From Echinococcus granulosus (lineage: Eukaryota > Platyhelminthes > Cestoda > Cyclophyllidea > Taeniidae), in the NCBI RefSeq assembly GCF_000524195.1, contig NW_020170528.1:69035-133034 (forward strand): a DNA stretch of 64,000 nt, read 5' to 3'. Shown here in pieces: positions 47,831 through 61,575 of the stretch. Every line of letters begins with the position of its first letter. Positions within the stretch are counted from its first letter, which is position 1. The position numbers and the translations under genes were made by a program. Under the pieces are notes generated by a model. It was not told the DNA's origin. It ran no database searches and saw only the letters and a program-made list of their open reading frames with translations.

Positions 47831-49968
47831 CGAACACCTAATTCCAAAGTTTTGCTTAATCTGTCGATCATGAAGGGGTAGTTCAACCACCAAAGGCTAT
47901 AAATGATTTATATGAGCATTTAGAAATAAACCATAGAAACCAAAAAAATTTGCCTGATTACCGAGGGAAAGTTTTAATTTCCCAAATTTTAAATCAGAAG
48001 ATTTAGACCGACTCCCTCTAAAATGATTGACATTATCCTTCACCATCTTCTGATCAAGGTGGCATCGACAGATAGTGTAGTTTATTGTTCGGTAAAGACA
48101 GTTTTAGAAAAAATGACTAATCACGGTGGGAAAATTTGAGTCGACTAGAAGTTGATGAACCTTCGTCTGTTGCAACCATAATTCAGGCACGTGTGATTGG
48201 TTATTTTATAAAATACGCTTATATTGCTTAAAGGTTCAATAAAGTGGTATTAAAAAAAAGCACCTCTTTTTCGTATGAAGGCAGAGAATTTTCAAAAGAC
48301 TGGCTCAAAGTTGAGTGAAAAGAAAAATGACTCGGGATGGTGGTGAAAATGGACTTTATTTTGGACTGGAAAGACTTTTTGCTTTGAAGGTGGAACCAAC
48401 AGGCATTCCATAATTTTGGGTTGTTTTGCGAATGCACCATCTTTTTTAACAAAGTAGGTCTTCCTGGATGAGTATTTTATGAAACGGTATATCTACAGCA
48501 AACTATCACTGACAGAGGTTTATTTTTTGCGACAGGCGTATCATCACCGACAATTTAATATCTTGATGCAGAGGTTATTTAAAAAATAATGCAGGATCAA
48601 TTGATAAATAATTCGAGTACAAAATTGTTTTTCGGAAAAAGTAATTAGGTAAGCCATGAATGCGACATGATCCGGCACAATGATGATGAATGGTAATGAG
48701 CAGGGAGCGGCTATTTTAAAAGGCAGAGGAGCGAGCAACAACATTTGACGAAATTGATAATTTTAATTAGCTATTATTTTCCATTTTCAGAGTTCTGAAT
48801 AGCAATTCTTGTTGGCATTACAAAACCAAGTGTCTGCCATATTTACGTGGGATATTCGGTTCCTGGATTGTAGCAACCGGTAAGTTGGAACAGAGCTTAG
48901 AAAGTGAATAGAAGAAACAACGTTGACCCGAGGCTATAACCGACTCCTCTAAGCAAATTAAAAATCACAGGCATAGTTTTCCGCAACACAATAAATTTTC
49001 ACTGCAAATTTTACCTGGCCTTCCATTTCCTTCCTCTACCCCCAACCTTAAGTGCGACGTATAATCTCTTCACGAGTAAGGTTCGCGGAGTGCGCTGAGG
49101 TGAGGTCTTGTGCTATCTTCAGATCCACCGAATCACTAGTGATAAGTGGTTCTGAAGTAGAGAGTCGGTGAATCTCAGGCATATTTATCTGGCCTTCAGG
49201 AGGAAATCTACAGTGAACAATGCTGTCCGCAGTAAATCACACTTAACACCCGTACACACACAATGCACAGCCATCTGCTGCCGCATTGGGTATGAATAGT
49301 ACCCATTTGTTCACCTTTTACGTTTCACTGCAATTTTCTTTAGTAATACGAATGTAAACCATTTGCTTTCTCAGTTGAGAAGCTAAACATTAGCACAAGA
49401 TATGCTTAACATGTTATTCTTGTGATAATTTAACCAACAACGCCGCGGATTTCTCCACTAATCTAGAGAACGAAGGCTCTCCCCGAAGTAGGCTATACTG
49501 TATTCTCTCCACATTTTATGCTACAACTTTGCTGCAAACCTTCGGTGCCTAACACGAAGACGCAGATCATCAGTTTTATCGCTCAGCTTCTCCCCGTATA
49601 ATCCAATCCAATTAAATGGTTATTGCGGTTTAATGCCAATTGCACTCCAATCGACAAATCGGTGGGTATGGTGGATTTACTGAGTGCCATCAATTAAGGT
49701 AATACTTGTTCCATCACAAATAAAGCTATAAAAGCCAGACTGCGCCTTGTGTAAGCTCTAAAAGCATCCTATTGCACTATTTATCGTCCACTAGCTTTCG
49801 TCCATAAACCGTAAAACAGTCCTCAGTTGTTTTAACCCTTCTGGCCACTGACCCATAAGTCGTCATTAGAAATGTATCTAAGTGTGAACACGCTACCTTC
49901 ATTTGATTGATTTCAAGACTGCATAGCATACGAGTCGCCTTAAGATAACCCAAGAGAGAGCACTCACC
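47831..49968. other. Upstream flank of Notch
   Basis: AT-rich, no supported exon. Could contain distal regulatory DNA, but nothing specific was seen. Confidence 0.45.
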
Positions 49969-50101
49969 TTGCGTACTGCTTGTGCATGAGTCTTAGCAAT
50001 TCAGCGACGGGGTGAGTGGATGCCACATCAGGCGCGTTGATTCCTGCCATGCACGCGTCCATCAGTTCTCTCACACACTTACAGGCCTTGGACAGAGTCA
50101 T
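49969..50101 (-). CDS. Possible coding exon, unknown protein
   Basis: ATG at 50101 opens a compact, protein-like frame (MTLSKACKCVRELMDACMAG, INAPDVASTHPVAELLRLMH, KQYA) that ends at a strong GTGAGT donor in phase 2. Its helical pattern is better than that of neighbouring frames. It does not join Notch exon 1, and no downstream partner was found. The frame stays open upstream to 50281. It may belong to another minus-strand gene or be chance. Confidence 0.25.
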
Positions 50102-50589
50102 TTTAAGAGAGTGACATTCGTGAAGGCGAGAGATGAAATGAATTGAGGTGAGAGCACGTGTATATGCCAGTGATGCGCGCGTATGTGCAGTGCCGTCTAC
50201 TTTGCACTCGGTGTTTCTGCCACTTCCTGGTGAATGGATCACTCTTACATCCAAATTTTTCGTCCTACTTTTAAATAGCAAGTTAACGGTGTTTAAAAAG
50301 GTCTAAAGGATTTGGATCGGTGTTATTAGTACCTCTTAATAGACCAAAATATGTGAGGAATTGACAAAAAATAACTGCTCCTTGGTAGATTGACTGCTGT
50401 GCCAGCGGTGTCACTCCTGTGCTACCAGATTATCCGACTTTCTGCAAGTATATGGCAAAGTTGTCAGGCAAACAAAAATTGAACTGTTTCCGGTAGGGGT
50501 AGCTAAGTTGGTGACTTGATGTAACTTGCGAAGGTAAAAAGTACATTTGGTTATTTACATGATTCATTAGGCATAAATGGGCTTAAGTC

Positions 50590-51165
50590 CATCTGTGTGA
50601 TACTCTTCAATCCGCTCTTCATAATTTTCCACTTGGTTCTCATCCTCACATCACATTGTACTGGTCCAATCCAAAGTATAACATTCGTGATAGTCTACCT
50701 CACGAACAGGATTTGTCTCGCTTCTATTGGCCCAGAGCATGGCTTTGCGTCTGACCTGCTACTGAGCATTTCTAACTATTACAGTCTACTATATTTGTCT
50801 TCATCCACATCGACCCAGAAGAGAACAGACAGCGTAGGGGAAGTCACTCAACCAATGGATTCCAATCAAATTCCATGCAATAATATGCTAAATGAGAGGC
50901 TGCAGAGACCATCATTTTCACTTTCATTTCACTTCTCCCACCTATTTCATTTGAAATGTGTCGCCCTCTTTACACTGTCTACTAACCCACTGATTGAGAT
51001 GGGAAACGGTTATGGGACTGCAGCATTCTTTGGGCAAACGAACACATCACATATTGTCACACAATCCACCCATTGCCACTCACTCTACAGGTCCAAGACA
51101 CGCACCATTTCTTCACGACAAAACTCTTCATTGTGTGTATGTATGAGTGGATATTAAGTCTGATA
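50590..51165 (+). repeat. Left arm of a large inverted repeat
   Basis: This stretch matches the reverse complement of 51405-51985 along nearly its whole length, with roughly three quarters identity by eye. Shared landmarks in order: CTCTTCAAT, TTCTCA-CC-TC-CATC-CA, GTCCAATC/CTCCAATC, CAGTCTAC, CATC-ACATCGAC, GGGGAAGTCACTC, ATTGAGATGGGAAACGG, GGGCAAAC-AACACATCAC and CACTCTACAGGTCCA. The 186-codon plus-strand frame over it (50597-51157) is probably not a gene, because the other copies do not preserve it. No known transposase is present. Confidence 0.85.
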
Positions 51166-51404
51166 AACTACAAACAGAAGTGTTCTCTGTGAATCACCTA
51201 TTGATGATTGAACAAATGTGTCAGGGATGGGAGGGGATGGAGGAAGTTGTGTAGATGCAAGAAAATGTAAGAATTCACCTTATAAAGCATTCAAAACCGT
51301 ACTCCTGAGATCTCATCCTGCACTTAAGGCTGGGTTGGAGGGGGATGACAAAAGAGGAAACGAGGTACCGCTTCATCCTCATTTTCGCCTACCCTATTTC
51401 TCCT

Positions 51405-51985
51405 GATAATAATAATGTTTTATCAGCTTGTGGTGAAGTAGCAATGTGTGTCCTGGACCTGTAGAGTGAGTGGTAATGGGTGGATCTTTTGACAACTCTC
51501 CGTGATGTGTTTGTTTGCCCAATGAAAATTGCAGTGCCATAGCCGTTTCCCATCTCAATCAGTGGGTTAGCAGATAACGCAAAAAGCACGACAAGTTTCC
51601 AATAAGATGGGTGGAAGAAGTGAAGTGAAATGAAAGCAAAAAAGGGAGTCTCCGCAGTCTCTCATTTGTCATGTGTTAATGCACAGCACTTGATTGGGGC
51701 CTGTTGGAAGAGTGACTTCCCCCACGATGTTTGTTTTCTTCTAAGTCGATGTAGATGGAGAATAATATGGTAGACTGGAATAGCTAAAAACGCTCAGTGG
51801 AAGATTGTCCGCAAAGCTACTGTCTGAAGCATTGGGAGGGTGGATGAACTCGGTTGATGAAGAAGATTATCTTGAGGGTTATGCTTTAGATTGGAGCAGT
51901 ACTGTGCGATGCGAGGGTGAGAAACAAGTGAGAAATCATTAAGAGTGAATTGAAGAATACGATACCGATAGACCGGCGCATATCT
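51405..51985 (-). repeat. Right arm of the large inverted repeat
   Basis: Partner of 50590-51165 in opposite orientation, separated from it by a unique spacer of about 240 bases (51166-51404). Outer edges are fuzzy; similarity fades past GGGC(T/C)TAAG at both ends, and no clean target-site duplication was identified. The arms carry many substitutions and small indels, so the structure is old. Confidence 0.85.
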
Positions 51986-54900
51986 CTTAGGCCCTCTATA
52001 GAAATAATCTTACTTATTTTACAATTTTGTACCACATTCATCAAGCCACTTTAGAGGGCTATACGGAAACCCGTACAAAATTTTATTTATGTGAATGCGT
52101 TTTGGATATTACTTTTAAAAATTCATAAATTAACCATTTCAAAACATCAAAGTTTTAGGAGACCGCTTGACATCCGCAACTGTAATCGCTTTTGTAACGG
52201 AGAAAATCTAACAAGTTAAAGGTTGTTGAAATGCGGCTTGTATGCATTCAATTACCACCTCTGAGATTGGTCGAAAAAACCTAAAATAAGCTGAGAGTTG
52301 ACACTTCCACCGTCAATAATCCATACACCACTGTTTCGGCTGAATACTGTCGGCCATAAAGGACTCCTCGCAAAACACAATTCAAAAACCATCCCCTTTG
52401 AATCACCGCATGGGTGTTTGAAGTTAGGACAACAGAGGAAGTGGAGGCGGGGAAGAGGAGGAGACAAAAGCGTTTACCAGTGGAGACATGTCAGACGAGC
52501 AGTAAATTAGAGCATTGGCTTAACTGCTGATACCGCTCCAGTTCCACATTATCCTCTACTACCCCAGTTGCCTCCGCTTCTCTTTCTGCTGCATGCGAAC
52601 AATTATGTATATGCGTCTATGGCATCGGTGAATCAGCTATTCGGTGAATGAAACATCTTGAATTATGGTTTGTGCGGCCTTTACGAGTTTGTACACTTAC
52701 ACACCTACAACAATAAAAGGCCACTCGTGTGTATTTGCTGCACAGTTCTGATCGTCCTCATACACTGCATGAGCTGGACGGAGCATTTTATGCAACTCTC
52801 TCTTCTGCCTCTTCTGGCTCCTGTCATGGCTCACATCCTACAAAAATTCTCCGTAGGATTCGGTGTCTTATTATGACCTTGGAAAGTGAGCTTTTTACAA
52901 AAGCTGACCAAATTTTGGACTAACTGTACTCTACCGACCTTTTCAAGCTGGCAACGTCTGCATACTCATAGTAAAACTGAGTTAAGACTCATATTCGGAG
53001 GAATGTCTTTGAAGGCAAGTCATGTGCTACATTCCGGGTACTTTTTGCTCCTTTGAGAAGAATATGACAGGTTACACTGATGCTTCAAGGTGGGTTTACA
53101 TCCACGCAGGTAGACTACATCTGTGGGAACTTGCAATAAGAAACAAGTGATTTACTTTTACCTTTTATGAAGTTTTTTTTTAAGGTTAGTAATTAAGCGC
53201 GACAGCTACATTTAAAGCTAAAATAGGTAAATGATTTGTATGCAAATTGAGAGATATGGTGCCTTCTCGTGTCACGAGATGCTGCAATTACCATAAAAGG
53301 GACATTTAGTTCAAACAAGACCTTTTAATTTAACAAGTTTTTTACTATCATGATGGTTCTACACGCGGTAATAAGTGGCAAATATGACATTTTGCAAGTT
53401 GACACTCAATGATTACCTCACAGGCCAGTTTAGCTTCATCCAGTCCAGTCGAAACACCTTCATTTGCTATGGCAATGAGTGCGGGAATTGGACAGCGTGC
53501 AAGGGTGAAGTTTTTCATGATCTGGAACGTAAAACCAGAGGATATGCTATTGCGCATTTTTACGACAAGCCACCATGACTCGGCGCTCAGCCTATGAGTC
53601 AGTGAACAGTAGCAGTAGGACCTTTAAGTGGTGCAAATACTACCGAAGACGTCTGACCGTATGTCCATGCCTTTGCCAATGGCAACCGCAAGCTATGGTG
53701 ATGATTAGCCCATAGTAGAGTTGTAATGTTCGTGAACATTCAACTAGACCAAAAGGGAGAAATCTTTCCATGACAACGACTAGCACGAATATTCATGAAG
53801 GTCTATAAAAGCATAAAAAATAATTCTCACGTGTTTATGCTTTAAGCCAAAGAGGCGAATCCAATGCTGTCCTGAGTTGAAGGGGGCCATTGAAAGGGAA
53901 ATTCAGGATCGTTGAGGGTGCATGATTTTGCTTCGAACTTTAAGCATACATCACATTATTGTAGGCATGCGAATGCATTTCTGGACGAAAAATGAAGTGA
54001 ACCAAACTGCTAATGGATGGTTCAGTCGGAATGACGAAACTTTCCATTGTGCTGGTTAAACTTTGAGACCGAAATGTGAAGAATGGTGGGGTACGGTATA
54101 AAAAGGAAATAGCTATAAAATCTCTAAAATTAAGTTATTTTGCATGGTAAACTACAAAGTCCCGGCTTGATCTAAACGACCGTCGCATTCTCACAGGTAG
54201 GCACCTATTGTAATGACAGTGTCAGTTGGAAGGAAGAAATGGAACCACTACGCGACAACTCATCAAAGAACTTGTAAAGATCTACGAGATGCACATCTTT
54301 CAACTATTAATGCAGGTGAAATACCACCAAAAAAGTCCAATTTGAGACGGATCATCTAGAGGTAGGCCAATGCTGAGTTTACATTCATCTTACGCCAAAA
54401 TTGTTAATTCCCAGTCATTTAGCCCCTCTCTAGGGTGATAATGAAGCGTTCTTCAGACTCATGTGTTTTGCGTCGTCTTTGGAGAGAATTCCCAACCCTA
54501 AAAAGTCACCTGGATGGAACCACTGACTAAAAATTGACCAAATATTGGCATAGCTTGATCACCAACCTTTTGAGACAGCATGCTTACCTACTACAGTTTC
54601 ACCATCTTCCACAAGGTAATCATGAGTGCAGTAAGATTTGCAAACATTAGTGTAACCATCTGAGTTCACTTGAGGTCGCGAAGGTGTGATAGAGTAGAGT
54701 CGAGTGGAGCGGAGGGTATGCGGGCTATTTAATCCAATTTAGCCTCCCTTTCCCCACCCATCAATCAACTCGAAGTGCACGTGAAAAAAAGCGGTAGAGA
54801 GAGGGAACACCCAAGACACTAGTGAGAATATTGCCTCCATCAGGGTCAAGCAAATATGGACTCGACAAATTAATTGATGGTCACACAGAACGGCTAACAC

Positions 54901-57900
54901 ATTAGCTAACAGGGTACTCAGGAGAAAATCGTCTACCGCAGCCGAAAAGTTTTATTGTTATGGGACATTGTCTAAATAATCTACTCAAAATTTGCGTAAC
55001 CTAACATCGTGAACGTTCTACACATATTCAAATGCTTCAAAGAGACACGAGGTGTGCAACCAGTTATCCTAGACAGATAGGTTAACTAGAGAAGGCGTGC
55101 TTGGCAGGAAAGCCCAGGCGTCACATATATGTGTCGCTGATTGCGAAGGTAAGAACTCTAAATGTGATTCTCGTTTCGTACAGAACATCTCAATGATAAA
55201 CAAGCCAAGCCACTTTTTTAAATAGATTGACATCTCTACGTGTAAACTGGAGTAGGGGCAAGGCCAGTGGGGTGGTTCATTGCTGACATTTCGAAAAGGC
55301 GTAATTTTGTTTATGCCGAGATAAGCGAGCCAAGCACAAACACACCCGCGCATACCTTTTAAATCGTGTAAACTCACAACTTTTTTTGTGCTGCATCTCT
55401 TTCCTTGTCCTTTTTTAACCGATTAAATATAGCGATTAAAGTTGTTTATGTCAGAACCACTGGATCTACTCCAACTATCATAGGATATGCTCGGCTTTGA
55501 TTTAACCATCCTGGTTGGTGGTGTGTTTTATGGACCTTTTTTAACTGAGATTTCTCAAGCAGGCAATGTGGCATTTTGTTCCCACGAAGTACTCTCATGT
55601 ACGCTGCCTCAAAGCCGTATCTACTCTTTGAACTTATTCCTCTAGGGCGCCTCAAAATCTCAGTGAATATTTGACCCTTTTACTTTTGGTCTTTTCAAAA
55701 CGCTTTGCCAGAATTGGATCAAGTAACTCTAGTGATTGTGTTGACACTGAGGTTCCCTATCCGAGCGAAACTTTGAGCAGATAAAAATTCTGGGAATTAG
55801 GGAATTTTGAAAAGGTGGATTGTGCTGATCTACCTTGACCTTTTGCACAGATTAACTTAACGCCAAGACAAGACTCGTGCCATTTGACACAGCAATCAAA
55901 CAAGGGCCATGCTCATTCCCCAAAATGTAGGGTTCATTTTCTCGTGGGAATAAGGAGTGACAAGAAGAAGTGTTTTGTACTCCTGCCTAATGGAAGAGAA
56001 TTGTTCAAAAAGGTCAGGGAGATTGACTGGTAGAAAATTAACGACTCCGCCCCAAATAACCGTTGTGGATGTATTCATAGGGAGTAGCAAACGAGGATAC
56101 TAATCCCGGCCACTTTAAAACGCATTCACAAAAGAAAATAGTATATTCTTTTACTAATAGCCTCTGGATTAGAGCAAGTACCACTCCCCCTTATCACGAG
56201 GCAGGAAAATAGAATCGTACCCCATGCACCTCACCCTTAACATACATTAACCATTGTCTTAGAATGGCAACTCCTGAATGATCTTTTCGACCACTTAAAG
56301 AGGACAAAGTTGTCAAATGCATTTTAGAGCCTAAAAAGGGAATATTTTGGACGAGCAAAGCTTTATCACTTTTATATAGTATGTTAGCAGTAGTATCAAT
56401 TGAAAGAGAATGCTTTGCCAGGCTTCCCTTTCAGAAATGGAGAAATTGACACTGCAGAATAGGAAATGGCATTTGTTGGAAGAAATACTTGTCAGAGGTG
56501 ACGCCGATTTGGCGTTTTCAACCGGTTCTCAATGGCAAGCATATTGCTTGACTTGGGAGACTCACAACCTAAAACTAAATAGACAAAAAAGTATTCCACA
56601 ATCAATTGTCAATGAATTTTTTGCTAGAGGAAGCTGAGGAGGATAGGTGGCATCTATCCTGACCACCTGGATGTGCACACAACCGGACAACCCGGCCGGC
56701 TTGTCAGTTTGTGTGTGTTTTGTGCATTTCGCCAATCACAAACAGCCTCCTTCCATAATATTTCACATCACATGGTTTTTACCATTGCGGTTAGACAAAG
56801 AGAATCAGCAGTTGGGTTGCCTTTTTCTCCCTTGTGCGCACGAGGCTAATACAATTGATAAACTTGGTGCATACAGGCGCAAGGCCATCTAGATTCCTCA
56901 AGCCTTTTCACCTTCACCTCCTACCTTCAAGTTGGGGAAAATGGGGATGGAGAGACTTTGTGTGTGCCTCCAGGCAGCCCATTGCCACTGCCATTCACTG
57001 GAGGAGAAGGTGTCAGATACGAAGAGTGTGATGTGTGACCTCTGAGGCAGCAGTCAGGCGTACACAGGCAATTTTGAGAATGTCAGACATGGAGGTAGGG
57101 AATGCAGTGACTGACTGACTGAGATGAGCGAGTAGAACGACATTTTAGAGTGACTTGTTTGTGCCCCTTGGTTGACCGCGTGGGCACCTTCACCTTTGGG
57201 AGGGGTAAATTATGCAGTCGTTTGATTCAAAAGGCGCCCTCGTTTTTGTCTTCTCCCCAATGAGGTGTACCTTTATTATACTGACATAATATACACTTGG
57301 GAGCAATAAAACTGATACAAGCCTTAACCGCATTTTACCCAACCCATTTTTAACATGTCCATTTACCGACCAAAGAAATTATACCCTGCCTTCATATTCA
57401 ATGGGACTACCTCCACCGAGGTGCTCCGATTGTCAAACAGGGTAGGACTGCCTATAAACTCACATTGTGCCTGAGCATTTTGTTCATCAAGTTAATTAGA
57501 CCTCTGTTAATCTGTATTGAATCACACATTTTATTTATTCATTCCCACTCCCAAAAGTAGCTATGTAAACGGCTCAGCATTACTTCCCCTAATGGGGAAG
57601 GAGCTCTTCACTCTACAAAAATTCCAAGTTATTACGTCGGCAGTGCATGCAGAAAATAAGGCACGCATTTACCAGGGTTCAAAATGTATGGTGTGGATAA
57701 AGACGGATCTGCCCACTTCTAAGGAGGGGAGGCATTTTCCTGCGACATACCATAGAGGCCTTGAAGTCGCCACCGCAAAATACAGACATGCACATGGAGA
57801 CACGCACACACGCACACGCACCAACCGTCGGTTGGCATTTGGGTAGCGGAAGCTGTAGCACCTGGTGGTAATTAATTGGCGGTCGACTTCAAAAGCCGCG

Positions 57901-60678
57901 GTCCACTCTCCATAATATTAGACGGCTTTATGGACATCCTCACACACCTACAAACATACGTACACAAGGCGTTTTCTTTCTCTTCAGAAATGTAAATTGG
58001 TGTCGCTTATGATTTATTAGTAGTATGTGGCTCACCAATCACCACAGGCTTACAAGGTCGTAAAATATGGAATGTCCGATTGTCCTTTCAAAGTGGCGGG
58101 TTATCGAATCACCCAAATGGTAAATTTTTGACTTTGAGGGCGAGGAAAATAGAGGTTCCGTGCCTTATCCATACGAGAGACAAGAGCTCGGTCGATCCGG
58201 CTGAAAGTTTCGCCTCTTTTGCTTTTTCTTTGAGGCTTTTACAATTGTTATATATTGAAAACAACCTCTCCCTGTAGAGCATCTCGAGTGGTAGCATTCT
58301 TTACGACAGTAAATATATCCGGTATGACATCTTGAGCTGCCATCGAAGTAGCTCCCGAATTACCTTTAAAGAGCGCTATAAGCGTGGGGTCTTGATACCA
58401 ATGGGATCATGAGGAGGGTCTCAGACTGCTTTCGTGGAGGTTGAGTCACGGACGATTACAAAGATCTAGATAAGGTTATAAAAGTACTGAAAACTGTGGG
58501 ACACCTCGTTTTCTCCACTAATGTCCTTTTGGTCTCTCTATTGGACATTTTTGTAGACGCGTTTCAAATCTTTTCATATTGCTGCCAAGTCTGAAATGGA
58601 ATCTTTCCCTTTTTGATCAAGCAGTATTCGCCTCAACTAATGCGCAGATTGTTTTCACGGGATCATATCATGTTCATAGATAAAAAGGACAAAGTCGAAG
58701 GAGAGAGAAAAAAACGGGGAAACAATCATTGAACCAATGTTGGACTTACAATCCTCAAAAAGTGTCAAAAGTGTTGTGCACAAGTGAGAAATTTCATTTA
58801 CTGTTCTTCACCGATCTCCTTCTGATTTACTACCTCTCAACATTCCACGCATACCTTATCTTTCCAAATTTATGATACATCTGACTTCACTCTAACCGAC
58901 GCCACCACTTTCTTGATATTTTACTAAACTGCCTACTGTGCACGCCTTTCTTTTGTGCTTTTGTTTGAATGCTGACATAAGGAACTTCTGTAGAAGATAT
59001 TGCCTCACTCCTATTCTCTCTCCCCCCTGTGTTTCATACATTTTCCTATTGGACATTCGGAGGTCGGAAAAACGAGAACACAGAGACTCAAAAACTGATT
59101 TATCTCCAGCGTCTGTATTCGAGTGCACGGAAGCACCCATAAAGCACTTTGTCACCTTAATTGACTTCAATGGTGGAAGGAGTCGATACCACTTAATTTT
59201 GCCATTGAAACCAAGTGATTGATTCATCCGTCCCGGGAATTCCGTCGTCCCATTTCATTCGCGTTTCGACAAGTAAGTGAGCTTTCTGTAAAGATTTATC
59301 TTAGACGATGTTTAACTCGTAGCTGACAATGGTGATTGAGAGATTTGAGAAAGCAAAATGACGACGACGGAGGCGGCAACTACGTCGTCTTTTCACCTGC
59401 CGACCACCCGCACCTTCTGACCTCTTTTTCGCCAAGTGTCGTTTTATTTATTCTTCGTGTGCGAGGGCAAACGTGTGTGTTCCTGTGTGTCCTCCTTTTC
59501 CGTCTACTTTCGCTGGCTCGCTCACTCGCTCACTCACTCACACTGCGGTGGTGGTGGCATAAAGTAGCAATTTTGTTGTTCTCTCTGCACACATCTTGTA
59601 ACATCATCCCTCTCTGAATCTCTATCTCCAACTTTACCTCCACAAGTGGGATTTGTGGTTAGACCAGGAAGGCTGTGAGTTGCGTTGATCTCTTGAGATT
59701 GGGCTAGTGGTAAAAAATGCTTGTGCAGTTGTTTATTGGCGGTAGTTGGACATCTGCCATGGGGTTGTCGAATTCACTGATGGATCAACAAATTTAGTAA
59801 TCACCCCTAAATTCAAAATGGACCTTTTTGGTGTTGTGAAAAATTGTTATTTTTAGGCTTTCACGTCCTAACTACCCTCTATTTTAAACGCACCTCCCGA
59901 AGGCGATAATGGAAGGGAGTAAGGAGAGAGATTGGTGACGCACCATTTATTTAGTCTCAAGAATTACACATTCCGCCTGGACGATGAAAAAACTACTTGA
60001 AAAAAACCGCTTTGCTATGCCGTCCTATAACCACACTTGGGAAAGTCCCCAAGTACGTAGGAGCTTTGCTTGGTAAAAACCAATGTAGAACCTGTGTAAT
60101 CAAACAAAAGGTGCTATTTTCACCAAAATTGACTAAAAACAATTTTATTGTTTGAAGGAAAAAGAATCTGGGATCAAGATCATGTGAATAACGCTTTGAC
60201 AGCTCTATCACCCCACCAATCGTGCGTCTTCGCACTTGCGCGTTATTTCATCCAATCACAACACGAGTACGGTCGCAGCAAAAGGGAAACATATCCCTTT
60301 TCTAAATGGTAAACAAATCCATTTGCTGCTTTAGCTTTTGATTTGTATAACAGATCTCCTTCTGCTAAAAATAACTTGAAGGTGGGGTCCTATAATCAAG
60401 GAGATTAAAAGCCTGGAATCTTCAATAGGTAGGTGTAGTTAATGCCAGGCTAGCATTTATCTCTTCACAGCACAAAAAAGTCGTTTTATTTACCAATCCC
60501 GGGGAGAATAACTTGCCATAAATGCCTCATGTCAGACCAGTTGTCAGGACGTGAGTGAGCGCGCAGGAGGGATGAGGGGAGAAAGAGAGGGAAGCAAGGA
60601 GGGCGAAAATGAATGCAGGCGAAAGCGAAATCTACTAATCAGTCAGCCACAAAAGTTGGCAGATTTCCACCTGTGAAA
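51986..60678. other. Gene-poor region
   Basis: Frames here lack splice support and protein-like pattern. Includes the palindrome at 55119 and a small hairpin AGGATAG/CTATCCT at 56640-56660. Confidence 0.5.
55119..55136. repeat. Short palindrome CGTCACATATATGTGTCG
   Basis: Member of the same set; extends to 20 bases with outer G/C, one mismatch. Confidence 0.65.
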
Positions 60679-60696
60679 ACGTCTTCATGAAGACGT
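60679..60696. repeat. Perfect 18-bp palindrome ACGTCTTCATGAAGACGT
   Basis: Perfectly self-complementary, directly upstream of the CCAAT cluster at 60771. Different sequence from the five-member set. Confidence 0.7.
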
Positions 60697-60770
60697 GTGA
60701 ATCACCTTTCTTTTACCTATCGATAATTGGCCCCAAACAAACAGACATATGACCTCGAATTCGCCTTCCA

Positions 60771-60916
60771 CCAATGGTGTAATTTAATCAATGCATTGGT
60801 CCAATCATCCGTCCACTCACACACCCACCAAAATCGAATTTTCTCGGTGTGTGCTGGGAGCGTCACATTTTCATACACCTAACCCAAGTGGGCGCCTTCT
60901 AACTCATGGCGCCAAT
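60771..60916 (+). promoter_or_regulatory. CCAAT-box cluster
   Basis: CCAAT at 60771-60775, ATTGG at 60795-60799, CCAAT at 60801-60805 and 60912-60916, with a perfect 18-bp palindrome 75 bases further upstream. This could be a promoter for the possible exon at 61576. Function is inferred. Confidence 0.25.
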
Positions 60917-61575
60917 CATGTTTGGATTTCTTTGAGAAATGAGTTCACTTCCTTTTAAAATAACTTCGTGATGTACAAAGTTCAAATGCGGTGTTGAGTA
61001 CAAGTCAATTGTCCATGTGACCTTCATTCAGGACATGGGATGCATTAAAACAAAGTCACAGTCAACTTTAAATTTTTGAATAACCCTATGAAAAGGGATC
61101 TTACAAAAACCTGATTTATGCATCATTACAAATAAAGTTTGTCTTCTTACTTTCTATTTAAAAAGATATTTTATTTCACTCAGCATATTTTGCTTGGCTG
61201 GTTTTAAAGTTATTGCAATAAGCATCATGAAATCGCACTTCTTTCCCTGAAACAATAAACACGATTTTATGAGGGATGGTGGTAGATTTTGTGTGTGATT
61301 GATTGACAAGTTATAAAGGTGTTAATGAGCCCTCTGTTGTATGCCACTGGTAAGTCACAACTGACGATTGGTTATTTTTGGACGATTGCAGGGGCCTCTC
61401 CCACCCTTCGCAATTATCATGACTTAGGCAGAACTCATACTCACAGGTGTGTGTGCAAGTGAAGTCGAATAACATTATAGGTGAAAAAAGGAGATGTAGG
61501 GCAAACCAGAAAGCTGTCAGTACCATGTCAAAAATTTGCAGTTGTCCATTAGGAAGGTATTTGACGCCAGACAAA

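Noticed and set aside
50597..51157. 186-codon plus-strand open frame
   Set aside because: It lies on the left arm of the inverted repeat; the other copies do not preserve the frame and it shows no domain.
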